Shown here piece by piece: positions 43,614 through 54,415 of a stretch of 64,000 nt of DNA. The stretch is from CAVZVZ01 sp963778895. GTDB taxonomy: Bacteria > Actinomycetota > Acidimicrobiia > Acidimicrobiales > Acidimicrobilacustridaceae. Positions within the stretch are counted from its first letter, which is position 1; each line of letters begins with the position of its first letter. A model generated the notes under the pieces. The model made no database searches, was not told the origin of the DNA, and saw nothing but the letters and a program-made list of their open reading frames with translations. A program made the position numbers and the translations under genes. The stretch is from contig CAVZVZ010000005.1 of assembly GCA_963778895.1 (NCBI GenBank), forward strand, positions 1,736,001 to 1,800,000. The letters run 5' to 3'.

Positions 43614-44754
43614 ATGGCCATGGGCGAACGACCCGACGTGCGCACGGCATCGGGACCGATCACGGCCGTCACGCTGTTCGGCCTCGGTGAGCAACTGCTC
43701 ACCGGGCTCGCCAAAGCCGCGCTGCGAAAGCCGTGGTCCGGGCCTTCGAGCACGATCGACAACGTCGGTCGGTCTGTCACGAGGCAGGCGATGCGCTCCT
43801 TCATGGGGTACTCGTCGTCGCTGCCGATCCCCGAGTTCCGATCGCTCGAGATGTCGATCGACGACGTGTGCCGCGTGGTCCTACCACCGTTCGTGCACAT
43901 GCTCGACGTGTCGATGGAGCGCGGCGAGGTCGGGGGTGTCCCGGGCATGTGGTACCGACGCAAGACCGGAGGCCGCCTCGGAACCATGCTCTATCTGCAC
44001 GGCGGTGGCTACATCGGTACGTCACCGTTGATGTACGCCGCGTTCACCGGGTACCTGGCGCGGGACACGGGCTGCGACGTGTTCGTAGCCGACTATCGGT
44101 TGGCGCCGGAGTTTCCTTTTCCTGCGGGGCTCGTCGACGCCATGCAGGTCTACGAGGCGCTCCTCGTCGACGGAGTGGAGCCGCGAGCGACTCTTCGTGG
44201 CGGGCGACTCGGGTGGCGGCGGGTTGGCCACCTCCCTCCTGCTCGATTCGCGCGCCCACCACCTGCCGCGACCGGCCGGGGCATTGCTGTTCTCGCCCGA
44301 AGTCGACCTCGCCCTCGACGAGCCCTCCATCGTCGAGAACGCCGAGACGGACATCCTGCCGTGGAACATCCCTGTCGGGCCGTACCTTCACGGCATCGAC
44401 CCGCACAACAAGTTCGTATCTGCGGTCTACGCCGACCTTTCGCGTTATCCGCCCACGCTCGTGGCGTTCGGGGACGAGGAGATGTTCCGCGACCCGATTC
44501 GGCGGTTCGTCGATCGACTGCACCAGGCCGAGGTCGACGTCACGTCCATCGAGGAAGCGGCGATGTTCCATGTGTTCCCGATGCTGATGCCGTGGGCCGA
44601 CGCCAGTCGCCGGGTCTACCGCGCCGTGGGCGAGTTCGTACGCGACCAGTTGCCCGCGCCGAGCACCGATGAAGAAGCCGACGCGCGCGCCGCGGTCGAC
44701 AAGTCGCGAGACGACGACACCGCCGACTCCATCGAGACGATGGACCCGATCTGA
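43614..44754 (+). CDS. Alpha/beta hydrolase, HSL-type esterase (one frameshift)
   Basis: Starts MAMGERPDVRTASGPITAVT; the oxyanion motif LYLHGGGYIGTSPLMYAAF and CDVFVADYRLAPEFPFPAGL identify the hormone-sensitive lipase family. A frame change near 44185 is needed to reach AGDSGGGGLATSLLLDS (nucleophile Ser), GDEEMFRDPIRRFVDRLHQA and FHVFPMLMPWADASRRV (catalytic His). One inserted base in gagccgcgagcg explains the shift. About 380 residues restored. The substrate is unknown; the family acts on small acyl esters. Confidence 0.8.
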
Positions 44755-44768
44755 GCGTCGGGCCGCGG

Positions 44769-46257
44769 TCAGAAGGTGCCGGCCCCGCCACCAGTCGGCG
44801 GCGAGGGCTGCACCGCTGCGGTCTGGGCGGCGGCGGTCTGGGCCGCGGCCTGCTGCCGCCGCTGCAACTGCGCCGTTTCGGGATCGCTCGCGTGCTGGAT
44901 ACCTGAATCCGGTCCGGTTCCAGCCGTCGCTCGCGCCTTCTCGTCTTGCTGCACCAGGGTGCTGAGCAGGGACGGAGGCGGCGCCCCGCGCATGGCGTGG
45001 GTGAAGTAGATCGCGGCGATGCGGTCGATCGTCTCGCGGTTCAGCACGCGAGGCACGGTGAAGTACGCGCTGATCGACTTGAGGATCTTGCACACCTCAT
45101 TGGGCAGGTACGGCCGCAGGTCGCCGTCGCCTTGTTCACGGCTGACCTTGCGGAGGTAGTCCTCGGCGCCGGGTGCCAGCTCCACGTCGTGGACCTTGGC
45201 GGCGCGGTGCAAGCACGATGTCGAACTCCTCGTCGGCGATCGTGGGCACGAGGATCTTGTTCTGGATGCGGCGGAAGAATGCCTCGTCGCCGAGTGCGGC
45301 CGGCTCGAGGTTGGTGGAGAACACCACCTTGCAGTCGAACGGGATCTCGAAGCGGACGCCGTAGCTGAGCGAGAGGTAGTCGATGCGTCGATCGAGGGGG
45401 ACGATCCAGCGGTTCAACAGTTCTTCCGGCGTCATGAGCTGGCGGCCGAAGTCGTCGATCACGAGCACGCCGTTGTTGGCCTGCATCTGGATCGGTGCCA
45501 GGTAGACGCCGTTCGACGGCTCGTACGTGAGGTCGAGCATCGAGCGTTGCAGCTCACCACCGGAGACGATCGACGGCCGCCGGCACAGGACCCAGCGCGG
45601 GTCGAGCTCGTCGGGCTGTACGTCGGCGGGCTGGTGCACGACGGGGTCGAACACCGTGATGATCTGGCTGTCGACTTCGACGGCCTTGGGTACGAGCACC
45701 AGGTCGGGATGGACCCGGATGAGTCGCTCGGAGATGCTCGTCTTACCGGTGCCGGGAGGGCCGTACAGGAACATGGCGCCCTGGGTGAGCAGGGCGGGGC
45801 CGAGCTCGTTGAGCAGGCGCTCGTTCACCACGAGGTCCTTGAAGGCCTCGCGCATGGTGTCGGGGGCGATGAGCGGGTCGGCGGTCTGGCGCTTCACGAC
45901 CTCGACGTACTGCTTGAGCGTGACGGGCGCAGCGCCCGCGTACCGACACAGCTGCATTCGCTCGTTGGCGACGTCGCGGCCCTGGATCGTCAGCTCGAGC
46001 TTGTAGTCGTACTGATCGATGCCGAGCACCTCGAGGTGGCGGAGCTCGCGCAGCTCCTCGACCACCTTCGACATGGCGGCGATGCTCACCGAGAGCGCGT
46101 TGCTCAGCCGCAGGGTCGACGTGCGACCCTCGAACAGCGCTCGCCGCAGCACGAGATCCTGGAGCAGGGCATCGGGGATGCCCAGCTCTTCGATGCTGCG
46201 GGGTGCGCGGAGATCCAAGACTGTCTGCACCGAGACCCTCCTCAACCTGGTGGCCAT
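44769..46257 (-). CDS. AAA+ ATPase of unknown role (one frameshift)
   Basis: From ATG at 46257: LRRVSVQTVLDLRAPRSIEE, a helical N-terminal region with RLSNALSVSIAAMSKVVEEL that looks like a winged helix, then Walker A YGPPGTGKTSISERL, sensor-type GVLVIDDFGRQLMTPEELLN, CKVVFSTNLEPAALGDEAFF and FRRIQNKILV. After a frame change near 45205 come ELAPGAEDYLRKVSREQGDG, RPYLPNEVCKILKSISAYF and a Gln/Ala/Pro tail. About 495 residues. I know related proteins in actinomycetes and myxobacteria without a known partner. It stands alone, divergent from the amidohydrolase gene. Confidence 0.7.
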
Positions 46258-46404
46258 GACCCGTTGGGGCCGTACCTGTGTGGCGCACGTCTTTCTGGTG
46301 CGATCGACCCATGACCCATCGGCCAGTACGGTGGCCCTCTTGAGTGCTCGGGCCCTGCCCACGGCGCCAAAACAGACGAAACCGCAGGCCGACAGGGGGC
46401 ACCG

Positions 46405-48096
46405 GTGGCTCACGATCTCGTGATTCGGAATGGCACGTTGGTGGACGGCACCGGGGCGACGCCGCAGCGTGGTGATCTGGCCATTGACGGTGACCGGATC
46501 TCCGCGGTGGGAGCGGTGCCGGGCGAGGCGCGGCGGGAGATCGACGCCACCGGTTGCGTGGTCACCCCGGGCTTCGTGGACATCCACACGCACCTCGACG
46601 CCCAGCTGGCCTGGGACCCGGCGGGCTCGTCGTCGTGCTGGCACGGCGTCACGTCGGTGGTGCTGGGTAACTGCGGGGTGACGTTCGCCCCGTGCCGGCC
46701 GGACGATCGCGGCTTTCTGGCCGAGATGATGGAGTCGGTCGAGGACATCCCGGCGTCGAGCATCCTCGATGGACTGTCTTGGCAGTGGGAGACCTACGGC
46801 GAGTACCTCCGCGAGGTCGAGCGTTGGCCGAAGGGCATCAACGTCGGCGGCATGGTGGGCCACTCCGCGGTGCGGGTGCATGCCATGAGCGACCGCAGCC
46901 TCGACGAGACGCCCGCGTCCGAGGACGACATCGCCGCCATGACCGCCCTGGTCGACGAGGCCATCGGCGCCGGCGCGCTCGGCATCTCCACCTCTCGCAC
47001 CTTGCTCCATCGCGTGCCCGACGGGCGCCCGGTGCCTGGCACCTGGGCCACGCCCGACGAGCTGCTCGCCTTCGGCGACGTCTTGGGGCGCTGGGATCGC
47101 GGTGTGTTCGAAGCGGCTCCCCGCTTGGGCGAACGTGATTCCAAGGACTACGCCGCGTCGCGCGCCGAGATCGAGTGGATGGGCGAGCTCAGCCGCCGGA
47201 GCGGCCGCCCGGTCACCTTCGGGTTGGCCCACAGCTTCCGCCGTCCCGACCTCTACCGCCGGGTGTTGGAGTTCGTCCACGAAGAAAACGAGCGCGGCGG
47301 TCGGGTGCGCCCGCAGACCACGGCGAGGGGCATCGGGCTCCTGTTCGGCCTGTCGCACCACACGCCCTTCGACGGCGGGCCCACCTGGGGTGCGCTGCGC
47401 GACCTGCCCTTGGCCGAGAAGCTTGCGGCGCTCGGCGACACAACCAAGCGTCAGCAGTTGATCGACGAGGCGACGGATCATCCGTCGCGCGACTTCCTGG
47501 CCGGCGTGTACGTCGTCGGTCCCGGTGAGCCGCGCTACGACCACGATCCGGACAACACGATCGTGGCTGTCGCCGAGCGGGCGGGTGTCTCCCCCGCCGA
47601 GGCCTTCATCGACCTCTCCCTCGAGTCCGATGGTCAGGTCCTGCTCAACTACCCCTTCCTGAACCAGGACCTGGGCGCGGTCGACGAGATGCTCGCCGAC
47701 ACCACAGTGGTGATGGGCTTGGCCGACGCCGGTGCGCACGTGGGCCAGATCATGGACGCGAGCCAGCCGACCTTCTTCTTGAGCCAGTGGGTTCGTGATC
47801 GTGGGGTCTTCCCCGTCGAGGAAGGCGTGCGTCGATTGACGAGCGACACGGCCGAGTTGTTCGGGGTCAGCGATCGCGGGGTGTTGCGCGAAGGCGCCTT
47901 CGCCGACGTGAACGTCATCGACCTCGACGACCTGACGTTGCGCCTGCCCGAATACGTCCACGACTTCCCCGGTGGCGCGGGCCGTTATGTGCAGCGCGCC
48001 GACGGCTACCGCGCCACCACAGTGAACGGCGTCGTCACCGTGCTCGACGATGAGCTCACGGGCGAGCATCCCGGCGTGTTGTTGCGCAGCGGGTGA
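46405..48096 (+). CDS. Amidohydrolase family (N-acyl-D-amino-acid deacylase-like)
   Basis: The 563 residues start HDLVIRNGTLVDGTGATPQR, then TPGFVDIHTHLDAQLAWDP, the HxH metal site, GVTSVVLGNCGVTFAPCRPD, GALGISTSRTLLHRVP and VVMGLADAGAHVGQIMDASQ with the catalytic Asp, ending in ADVNVIDLDDLTL and GRYVQRADGYRATTVNGVVT. This is the D-aminoacylase branch of the metallo-hydrolases. The substrate may not be an N-acyl amino acid. It overlaps the cupin gene by four bases (GTGA), so the two are translated together. Confidence 0.85.
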   Translation: MAHDLVIRNGTLVDGTGATPQRGDLAIDGDRISAVGAVPGEARREIDATGCVVTPGFVDIHTHLDAQLAWDPAGSSSCWHGVTSVVLGNCGVTFAPCRPDDRGFLAEMMESVEDIPASSILDGLSWQWETYGEYLREVERWPKGINVGGMVGHSAVRVHAMSDRSLDETPASEDDIAAMTALVDEAIGAGALGISTSRTLLHRVPDGRPVPGTWATPDELLAFGDVLGRWDRGVFEAAPRLGERDSKDYAASRAEIEWMGELSRRSGRPVTFGLAHSFRRPDLYRRVLEFVHEENERGGRVRPQTTARGIGLLFGLSHHTPFDGGPTWGALRDLPLAEKLAALGDTTKRQQLIDEATDHPSRDFLAGVYVVGPGEPRYDHDPDNTIVAVAERAGVSPAEAFIDLSLESDGQVLLNYPFLNQDLGAVDEMLADTTVVMGLADAGAHVGQIMDASQPTFFLSQWVRDRGVFPVEEGVRRLTSDTAELFGVSDRGVLREGAFADVNVIDLDDLTLRLPEYVHDFPGGAGRYVQRADGYRATTVNGVVTVLDDELTGEHPGVLLRSG

Positions 48097-48431
48097 GCGA
48101 CTTCGTCCGAGGTCGGTTACGGGACCGCGCCGACGCACCCCTCAACGGTGAGACGTTCCTGCCGTTGCTCGACAATCCGCGAGTCCTCGTCGAACAGATC
48201 CTCAGCTCGGCGTCGGCCTCGGACGAGTTGTATGTCCAGGAGCGCGACGAGTGGGTGGTGGCGCTCGAAGGGTCCGCCGTCCTCGAGATCGACGGCGTGA
48301 CCGTGGAGCTCACGGCCGGTGACTGGATCGTGCTTCCCGCGGGCGTGCCGCACCGAGTGGTGCGAACCGAGCACGGCACCAACTGGCTGGCGGTGCACAC
48401 ACCACCTGGCGATCACGAACGAGAGCGATAG
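48093..48431 (+). CDS. Cupin domain protein
   Basis: The 112 residues form a single small beta barrel: YVQERDEWVVALEGSAVLEI, DGVTVELTAGDWIVLPAGVP and HRVVRTEHGTNWLAVHTPP, the two cupin motifs. The first motif lacks the usual two His, having only a Glu, so metal binding may be weak. GTG start overlapping the amidohydrolase stop; a role in the same pathway is likely. Its 3' end overlaps the convergent acyl-CoA synthetase by 19 bases. Confidence 0.82.
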   Translation: MSDFVRGRLRDRADAPLNGETFLPLLDNPRVLVEQILSSASASDELYVQERDEWVVALEGSAVLEIDGVTVELTAGDWIVLPAGVPHRVVRTEHGTNWLAVHTPPGDHERER

Positions 48432-49981
48432 TCGTCGCGCAAGCGGCGCTTGTAGATCTTGCCGTTGTCCTGACGCGGGAGGGTCGCGGTGAACTCGACG
48501 GCTCGCGGACACTTGAAGTGGGCCAGTCGATCGCGGCAGAACGTCACCAGCTCTTGTGCGAGTGCGTCGCTGGCTCGGTACGTGGGCTTGAGCTCGACCA
48601 CGGCCAGGACCGACTCGCCCCACTCGTCATCGGGAACACCGATCGTCGCGGCGTCGGCCACCGCGGGATGTTCGAGCAACACGGCATCGACCTCGGCGGG
48701 GTACACGTTCACCCCGCCGGTGATGATCAGGTTGGCCGTGCGATCGGTGAGGAACAAGAAACCGTCGTCGTCGAGGTAGCCCATGTCGCCGAGCGTGTAG
48801 TAGTTGCCTCGGTGGGCGCCGTCGGTCTTCTCGGCGTCGTTGTAGTAGGTGAACGGACTACGGGCCGAGCTCTTGAGCCACACGAGCCCGATCTCATTGG
48901 CCGGCAAAGGAGCGGCGTCTTCGTCGCCGACGCGGATCTGATCGGCCGGCACGGGTTTACCGACGGTGCCGGGCTTGCGGAGCCAGGTGTGCGAGTCGAC
49001 CAAGGTGCCTGCGCCTTCGGTCGCGGCGTAGTACTCGTAGATGATCGGACCGATCCAGTCGATCATCGCTTGCTTCACCGGGATCGGGGCAGGGTGCGGC
49101 TCCGTGCACGACGGCGAGCAGTGACGACAAGTCGTAGCGTGCTCGAACGTCGTCGGGCAGCGCCAACATGCGGTGGAACATCGTGGGCACGACATGGGTG
49201 TGACTCACGCGGTGGGCATCGATGAGCCGGAGACACTCCTCGGCGTCCCATGCCTCCATCAGGACGAGTGGGACACCTGCCGTCAGCGGCAAGGTCAGAG
49301 AGATGGAAAACGGCGCGGCGTGATACAGCGGGCCGGTGCAGAGGTGGGCGTGGTGCGCGCCGTCGTACCCGTACGGCACCAAGCCCATCACCAACGCGTC
49401 GGGGTCCGCGGGCCGGTCGACTCCCTTGGGTCGCCCGGTCGTGCCACTCGTGTACAGCATTGCGGTGCCGAGGCTCGGGTCGTCGATGGCGGAGTCGTCG
49501 ACACCGGCGAGGACCTCGTCGAGAGGCGTGAACCCCTCGATCTCGCCGCCGACCGACAACAGCAGCGGCCGGTTTCGCGTGGTCGCCGACCGCGGCGCGC
49601 GCCACGTCAGCCATGGCCACTTCGGCCACGAAGACCTTGGCCTCGCAGTCGGTCACGATGTACGCGGCTTCGTCGCCGGTGAGGTGCCAGTTCACGGTGG
49701 TCAGCCGGAAACCGCCTCGTTGACATGCGGCCCACACGTCTGCGAACTCGGCGCGGTTCGAACACAGCAACGCCACGCCGTCGCCGACCCGCAGACCCGC
49801 GGTCGCGGAACACGCGCACCAGTTGGTTGGCACGTGCGTCGAGCTCGCCGTAGGTGCGGTTACCGGTGGGAGCGATGATCGCCGGGCGGTCGGGCGCCTG
49901 CCGAGCCCACCACGCCGGACCCATGCCGACGCGCGCGAATCTTCGAATCTGGTCCTCGAACGTGCCTGACCCGTCCCCCAT
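48413..49981 (-). pseudogene. AMP-binding acyl-CoA synthetase, three frameshifts
   Basis: Pieces in order: MGDGSGTFEDQIRRFARVGM, RTYGELDARANQLVRVFRDR; then GDGVALLCSNRAEFADVWAA and GFRLTTVNWHLTGDEAAYIV; then LYTSGTTGRPKGVDRPAD (adenylation loop) and HTHVVPTMFHRMLALPDDVR; then YEYYAATEGAGTLVDSHTWL, GDMGYLDDDGFLFLTDRTAN and the catalytic-Lys end PRQDNGKIYKRRLRDDYRSR. Frames change near 49803, 49590 and 49090. Restored length about 520 residues, an intact ANL-family enzyme. Class and substrate unknown; fatty acyl or aryl acid are likely. Confidence 0.78.
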
Positions 49982-50030
49982 GGGGCGACGGTATCGACGC
50001 GCTCAGGGGGTCAACGGGTGCGGGCCGCGC

Positions 50031-51716
50031 TCAACCCTGTTCGATCACGTCGTCGCGGAGCTCTCGCTTGAGGATCTTGCCGGTGGCGCCACGCGGCAGT
50101 TGTCCCTCGGTGAACACGATCTTGGACGGCACCTTGAAGTTGGCCAGGCGAGCGCCGACGTGCTGTTGGATCTCCTCGGCGGAGAGCGCGGAGCCGTCTC
50201 GGACGACCACGGCGGCGACCAGCTCCTCGCCGAGCCGCTCGTGGGGAATGCCGAAGACGGCTACCTCGTACACCGCCGGGTGCTCGTAGAGCGCGGCCTC
50301 GACTTCGGCGCAGTAGATGTTCTCGCCGCCGCGGATCACCATGTCCTTGGCCCGGTCGACGACGTACACGAACCCTTCGTCGTCCATTCGCCCGATGTCG
50401 CCGGTCTGCAGCCAACCGTCGGTGAAGGTGTCGGCGGTGGCCTCCGGCTTGTTCCAGTACCCGCGGATGAGGTTTGCGCCGCGGAACTGGATCTCACCCA
50501 CCTCGCCGATCGTCGGCCTCGCCGCCGTCGTCGTTCGCGACACGCACCTGCATGATCGGCACTGCTCGCCCGGCCGAAGTCGGTTTGCGCACGTAGTCGT
50601 CGCCGATGTTCTGAGGACCGTACGCGTTGGTCTCGGTCATGCCGTAACCGATCGACGGTCGACCGCGGGAGAAGTTGTTGTCGATGCGCTTGACGAGCTC
50701 CGGTGGGGCCGGTGCACCACCGCCGCCCACCGACGCGAGGCTCGACGTGTCTCGCTTCGGCGAAGTCGGGTGACTCGAGCAAGTCCCAGGACATCGTGGG
50801 CACGCCGACGAAGGTCGTGATGCGCTCGCGTTCGATCAACTCGAGCGCGCGCTCGGGGTTCCACTTGTACATCACCACGAGCTTGTTGCCGCCGAGTATC
50901 GAGCCGAGCATCACCGGCACGAGGCCGGTCACGTGGAAGAGCGGGACGATGAGGATGAACGATGTGGGGTACGGGTTCGGTTCCTTGGGCTGTGTCGCTC
51001 GCCATGATGCCGTTGACGATCGACCGGCACGCGAAACCCATCAGCGCGCTCATCACGGCGCGGTGGGTCGAGACCGCTCCCTTGGGTTCGCCCGTGGTGC
51101 CCGAGGTGTAGAGGATCGTGGCGTCGTCACCGGGGTCGATCTCGACGTCGGGCAGCGCGGCGCCTTCGGTGCGGACGTCCTCGAGTCGATCGACACCTGC
51201 CGGTAGCTCGCCTCGATGGCGGACCGAAACCACCCGGAGCCCGGGTAGGCGATCGAGGACGGGCGCCACGCGCTCGGCCCGCTCCTGATCGGCGATGAGC
51301 ACCGTGGCGCCGGAGTCGCGCAGCCCGTACTCGAGCTCGTCGGCGGTCCACCAGGCGTTCAGGGCCACCGCGACCGCTCCGACGGAGGTGATGGCGGCGA
51401 AGCTCGTGACCCACTCGGGGTAGTTGCGCATGCCGATGGCCACACGGTCGCCGCGCTGCACGCCGTAGTGCTCGACCAGCAGATGACCGGTTGCGTCGAT
51501 CTCCGCGACCACGTCGGCGAAGGTCAGGCGTTCGTCCTCGTACACGAGGTACACGTCGTTTTGGGGTCGCGTTCGCATGGTGTCGAAGAGCACGCGCAGC
51601 GAGGCCGGGGTCCGGTCGAAGACCGGCACGGTTTGACCGCCGATCGTTTCCTCGTGCATCGCGAAGGCGGCGCCGTCCGCGGTGAGCTGCTCGACGGCTT
51701 CCTCGAAGCTCGGCAT
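50031..51716 (-). pseudogene. Second AMP-binding acyl-CoA synthetase, three frameshifts
   Basis: Starts MPSFEEAVEQLTADGAAFAM and runs through YEDERLTFADVVAEIDATGH, ILYTSGTTGEPKGAVSTHRA, then in new frames FILIVPLFHVTGLVPVMLGS, GGNKLVVMYKWNPERALELI, IGYGMTETNAYGPQNIGDDY, IQFRGANLIRGYWNKPEATA, GDIGRMDDEGFVYVVDRAKD and the end GATGKILKRELRDDVIEQG. Breaks are near 50990, 50745 and 50530. About 560 residues. The VDRAKDMVIRGGENIYCAEV motif is typical of long-chain type enzymes. It begins 50 bases past the other synthetase on the same strand; the two may be one catabolic operon. Confidence 0.78.
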
Positions 51717-51723
51717 GGAGTCG

Positions 51724-52280
51724 TCAGTTGTCGCCGTACGACCAGCAGGGTGTGCCGCCCGTTGCGCACAACGGGTCGGCGAGATCGCTCGCCGCGATCT
51801 GGGCGTCGTCGACACCGGTCGACTGTTGCTTCGTCGACGGAGTCGGTGAACTCGCCGTTCGAGTCGTCGAGCTCGGTCAAGCAGTCGTCGACCGTGTAGG
51901 TGTCGTCCGGGAAGTCCGGATCGGCCATGAGGCCGTCGGCGCCGCCGTACGACGACCAGATGCGGTGACACTCGGCCTGGAAGGCCTGGGCGTAGGCGGC
52001 CCGGAAGCTGGCGAGCTCGGCGTCGGTGTGACCGAACGGGCCGATGTCGTCCTCGGTATCCGTCGTCGTGGTCGACGACGCACCTGGGTCGTCGGTCGGC
52101 AGGGACGAGTCGGTCGGCAGCGGTCGACGTCGTGGAGCTCGCCGTCGTGCTCGGGACCGTCGAGGTCCCGACGGCATCGCTCTCGTCGCCGACGGCTCCC
52201 TTGCGCGAGCACGCGGCCAACGAAAGGACAGCGACGAGCAGCGCGACGACGGCGGCGGAGCGGGAACGGTGCGCGAACAT
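51724..52280 (-). pseudogene. Lipoprotein of unknown function, two frameshifts
   Basis: ATG at 52280 gives a lipoprotein signal (AAVVALLVAVLSLAACSRKG), then a Ser/Thr linker. In a second frame follow SLPTDDPGASSTTTTDTEDD, IGPFGHTDAELASFRAAYAQ and PDFPDDTYTVDDCLTELDDS; in a third, the end DDAQIAASDLADPLCATGGT and PCWSYGDN. Breaks near 52140 and 51835. I do not recognise the family. Cys pairs suggest disulfides in the exported domain. It begins seven bases after the stop side of the synthetase gene. Confidence 0.5.
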
Positions 52281-52366
52281 GAGCGGCTGAGCGTACACGG
52301 ACGCCCCTCGTCGTTGGCCTCGGCCGCGCTGCTGGTCCGAACCACCCTGGGGCATACTTCCTGGCC

Positions 52367-53619
52367 GTGAAGACCCCCCACCGCTCCTCCCGTCTCGTCG
52401 CCATGGCGCTCCTGGTCGCCAGTGTGCTGGGTCTCGCAGCCTGCACGGACGACCCCAGCTCCGACGGCCCAACCGGTGACGATCAAGCAGATCCGCGACG
52501 CGACGTTCGCGGCGTCGAGCGCCCGCTACCGAGGGGAGGCTCGGTTCGCCGACGACAGCAGCGGGGAGCTCGACGGCATGGCTGCCGCCGACCCGGCCCA
52601 GGGTGACGTCATGGTGCCGGTGCAGACCGCGGCCGGGGTGCAGCAGGGGGAGCTCAAATGGGTCGACGGCGACTTGTACATCCAGCGCGTCGAGGGGACG
52701 CCGGCCGCCGGTGCGACGGGCACGATCGGGGTTTTCCTGCGGGCCGCGACCGATCGGCCTTGGGTCCGACTGCCCACTCAAGGCATCGGCCAGAGCCTGC
52801 TGAGTCCCTATGACCCGTTCAGTCTGCTCGACCAGCTCACGGCATCGGTCGAGGTCCAACCGGACGGGTCCGAGTCCGTCGACGGGCGGCACCTCGACCG
52901 CTACGTCGTCGACGCGGCCGAAGGAGCCGCACTCGTGCCCGGGATTCGACGGGCCGAGCTGCTGACCGACAAGGACCACCGCCTGGTCGTGGTGCGCCTT
53001 TCCGGCGATCAGACGATCGAGTACACGATGTCGGACTACGGCACCGCGGTTTCGGTGGCCGCGCCCCCCGACGACCAGATCGCCGTGGCGGCGCCTCAGA
53101 ACCGTGGCGAGGACCCGACCGGCGATTACGTGCGGGTAGCTGGCGGGCACCACGGCAGGCTCGGTTTGGCAGCTCTTCCGTGCTCCGGCCACGGGTGATG
53201 GCGCGTGCTGGCGACTCGATATCCAGGGCGGGACCGACCCGATTGCAGCGACCGAGACCGACGGTGCGACCTGCATCGCAGCCATCGACCCGACGGTGGA
53301 CGAGCCGGTGCAGATCGTGGCCGATGCCGGCTCAGGGGCCCCGGTGGAGGCGCTCGTGGCGGTGATGCCGAGCGGCTCGCAAGCGGTGCTCCGGTTCGCT
53401 GACAAGTCGAGTCAGACGCTCGCGGTCGATCCGAGCGGGTTCGTCGTGTTCGTGGGGCCGACGGTGCCGATTCTCGTGGTGCTCGACGTCACGCTGCCCG
53501 ATGGCACCCAGGAGGCGTGTGGTCCCGGGTCAGTGAGCAGTCTCGACGACCTCGACGCGCTGGCACCCGAAGCGATCGCGACGCTTCGCGACGCGGCCTG
53601 GCTCTGTCTTCCCGCGTGA
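52367..53619 (+). pseudogene. LppX/LprG-like lipoprotein, two frameshifts
   Basis: A lipoprotein signal (VAMALLVASVLGLAACTDDP) is followed, after a frame change near 52470, by VTIKQIRDATFAASSARYRG, GDVMVPVQTAAGVQQGELKW, VDGDLYIQRVEGT, DRPWVRLPTQGIGQSLLSPY and DGRHLDRYVVDA, the pattern of LppX/LprG lipid carriers of actinomycetes. After a second change near 53150 a C-terminal domain follows (GACWRLDIQGGTDPIAATET, LRFADKSSQTLAVDPSGFVV) that the smaller LprG proteins lack. About 415 residues restored. It may bind a lipid in a hydrophobic pocket. It is divergent from another lipoprotein gene. Confidence 0.6.
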
Positions 53620-53672
53620 CGCGTTCGGCTCGGGCCCTCGGCTGACGCAGTCGTCTGACGCTGGGGCCCGGG

Positions 53673-54290
53673 TCAGAACTGCGGCACCGGGGCCGGGTCG
53701 GTCGCGATGTCGGGGCACATGTTCCCGGCCGTGAGCCCCAGAGCCTGCGCGATGGTGTCTCGCGTGTCGTTGCCGTTGGGTTCGATGATCCAGGTGCCAC
53801 CGTCGACGTAAGGAAGGCCAGACCACCCCGATACGCCGCTCGAGGGATCGGTGCCGGCCTGCTTGCCGCGGGCACAGAGCAGGTCCTGCTTGGCTTCCAG
53901 GAAGGTCAGCTTGCCCGCCTCGTCGGTGAAGCCCTCGAAGGTCAGATCTTCCTCGTCGTTGGTCACACACTGCACCGTCGCGGCGGGGATCGGTAGGTGC
54001 GACACGTCGAAGTACGTCTTCACGACGTCGATGGGTGTCTCGCTGGGGTCGACGCAACCGACCGGCGAGGCGGTGACGCGCCCCGCGGCTTCGAGGAGAG
54101 TGGCCAGCACGGCCTGGTCGGAGTCGGTGCGGTCCCAACCGAAGTCGGCGTGGGCGTCGCGTACCTCGGCCTTGGCGTCCATCGGGTTCGGTTCGATCGT
54201 GGCGCTCGAGGCGCCGTCGCCCCCGCTGCTGCACGACGTGAAGCCCAGCAGAGCCAGGGTGGCCACGAGGATGATCACGGATCTGCGCAC
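53673..54290 (-). CDS. Lipoprotein of unknown function
   Basis: The 205-residue product has a lipoprotein signal (SVIILVATLALLGFTSCSSG) and a soluble domain with VGCVDPSETPIDVVKTYFDV, VQCVTNDEEDLTFEGFTDEA and LLCARGKQAGTDP; four Cys could make two disulfides. No family recognised. The gene reads through without a break, unlike the two lipoprotein genes before it. It is convergent with the LppX-like gene after 53 bases. Confidence 0.6.
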   Translation of the reverse strand: MRRSVIILVATLALLGFTSCSSGGDGASSATIEPNPMDAKAEVRDAHADFGWDRTDSDQAVLATLLEAAGRVTASPVGCVDPSETPIDVVKTYFDVSHLPIPAATVQCVTNDEEDLTFEGFTDEAGKLTFLEAKQDLLCARGKQAGTDPSSGVSGWSGLPYVDGGTWIIEPNGNDTRDTIAQALGLTAGNMCPDIATDPAPVPQF

Positions 54291-54357
54291 GAGAGTCCTT
54301 TCCGAGGCGGGTGAACGGGGGAACCGTAGTCAAGACCGGGGCCGGAGTCTGGACGCG

Positions 54358-54387
54358 AAACGGCCCACCCCAGAGGGGCGGGCCGTT
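54358..54387 (-). terminator. Rho-independent terminator-like hairpin
   Basis: On the minus strand AACGGCCCGCCCC, a short loop and GGGGTGGGCCGTTT form a strong GC stem with only a short T run. It lies 29 bases after the stop of the 248-residue secreted protein gene and before the next lipoprotein gene, so it should end that transcript. Confidence 0.6.
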
Positions 54388-54415
54388 CCTACTTCTTCGT
54401 GCTTCTGACTGCTGG

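Noticed and set aside
45136..48138. A 1000-codon minus-strand frame covering the amidohydrolase gene and the ATPase
   Set aside because: Only the part after 46257 is protein-like; the rest is antisense to the amidohydrolase.
50637..53405. A 922-codon minus-strand frame covering two lipoprotein genes and the second synthetase
   Set aside because: It runs antisense to the LppX-like gene and joins unrelated proteins in one frame by chance.
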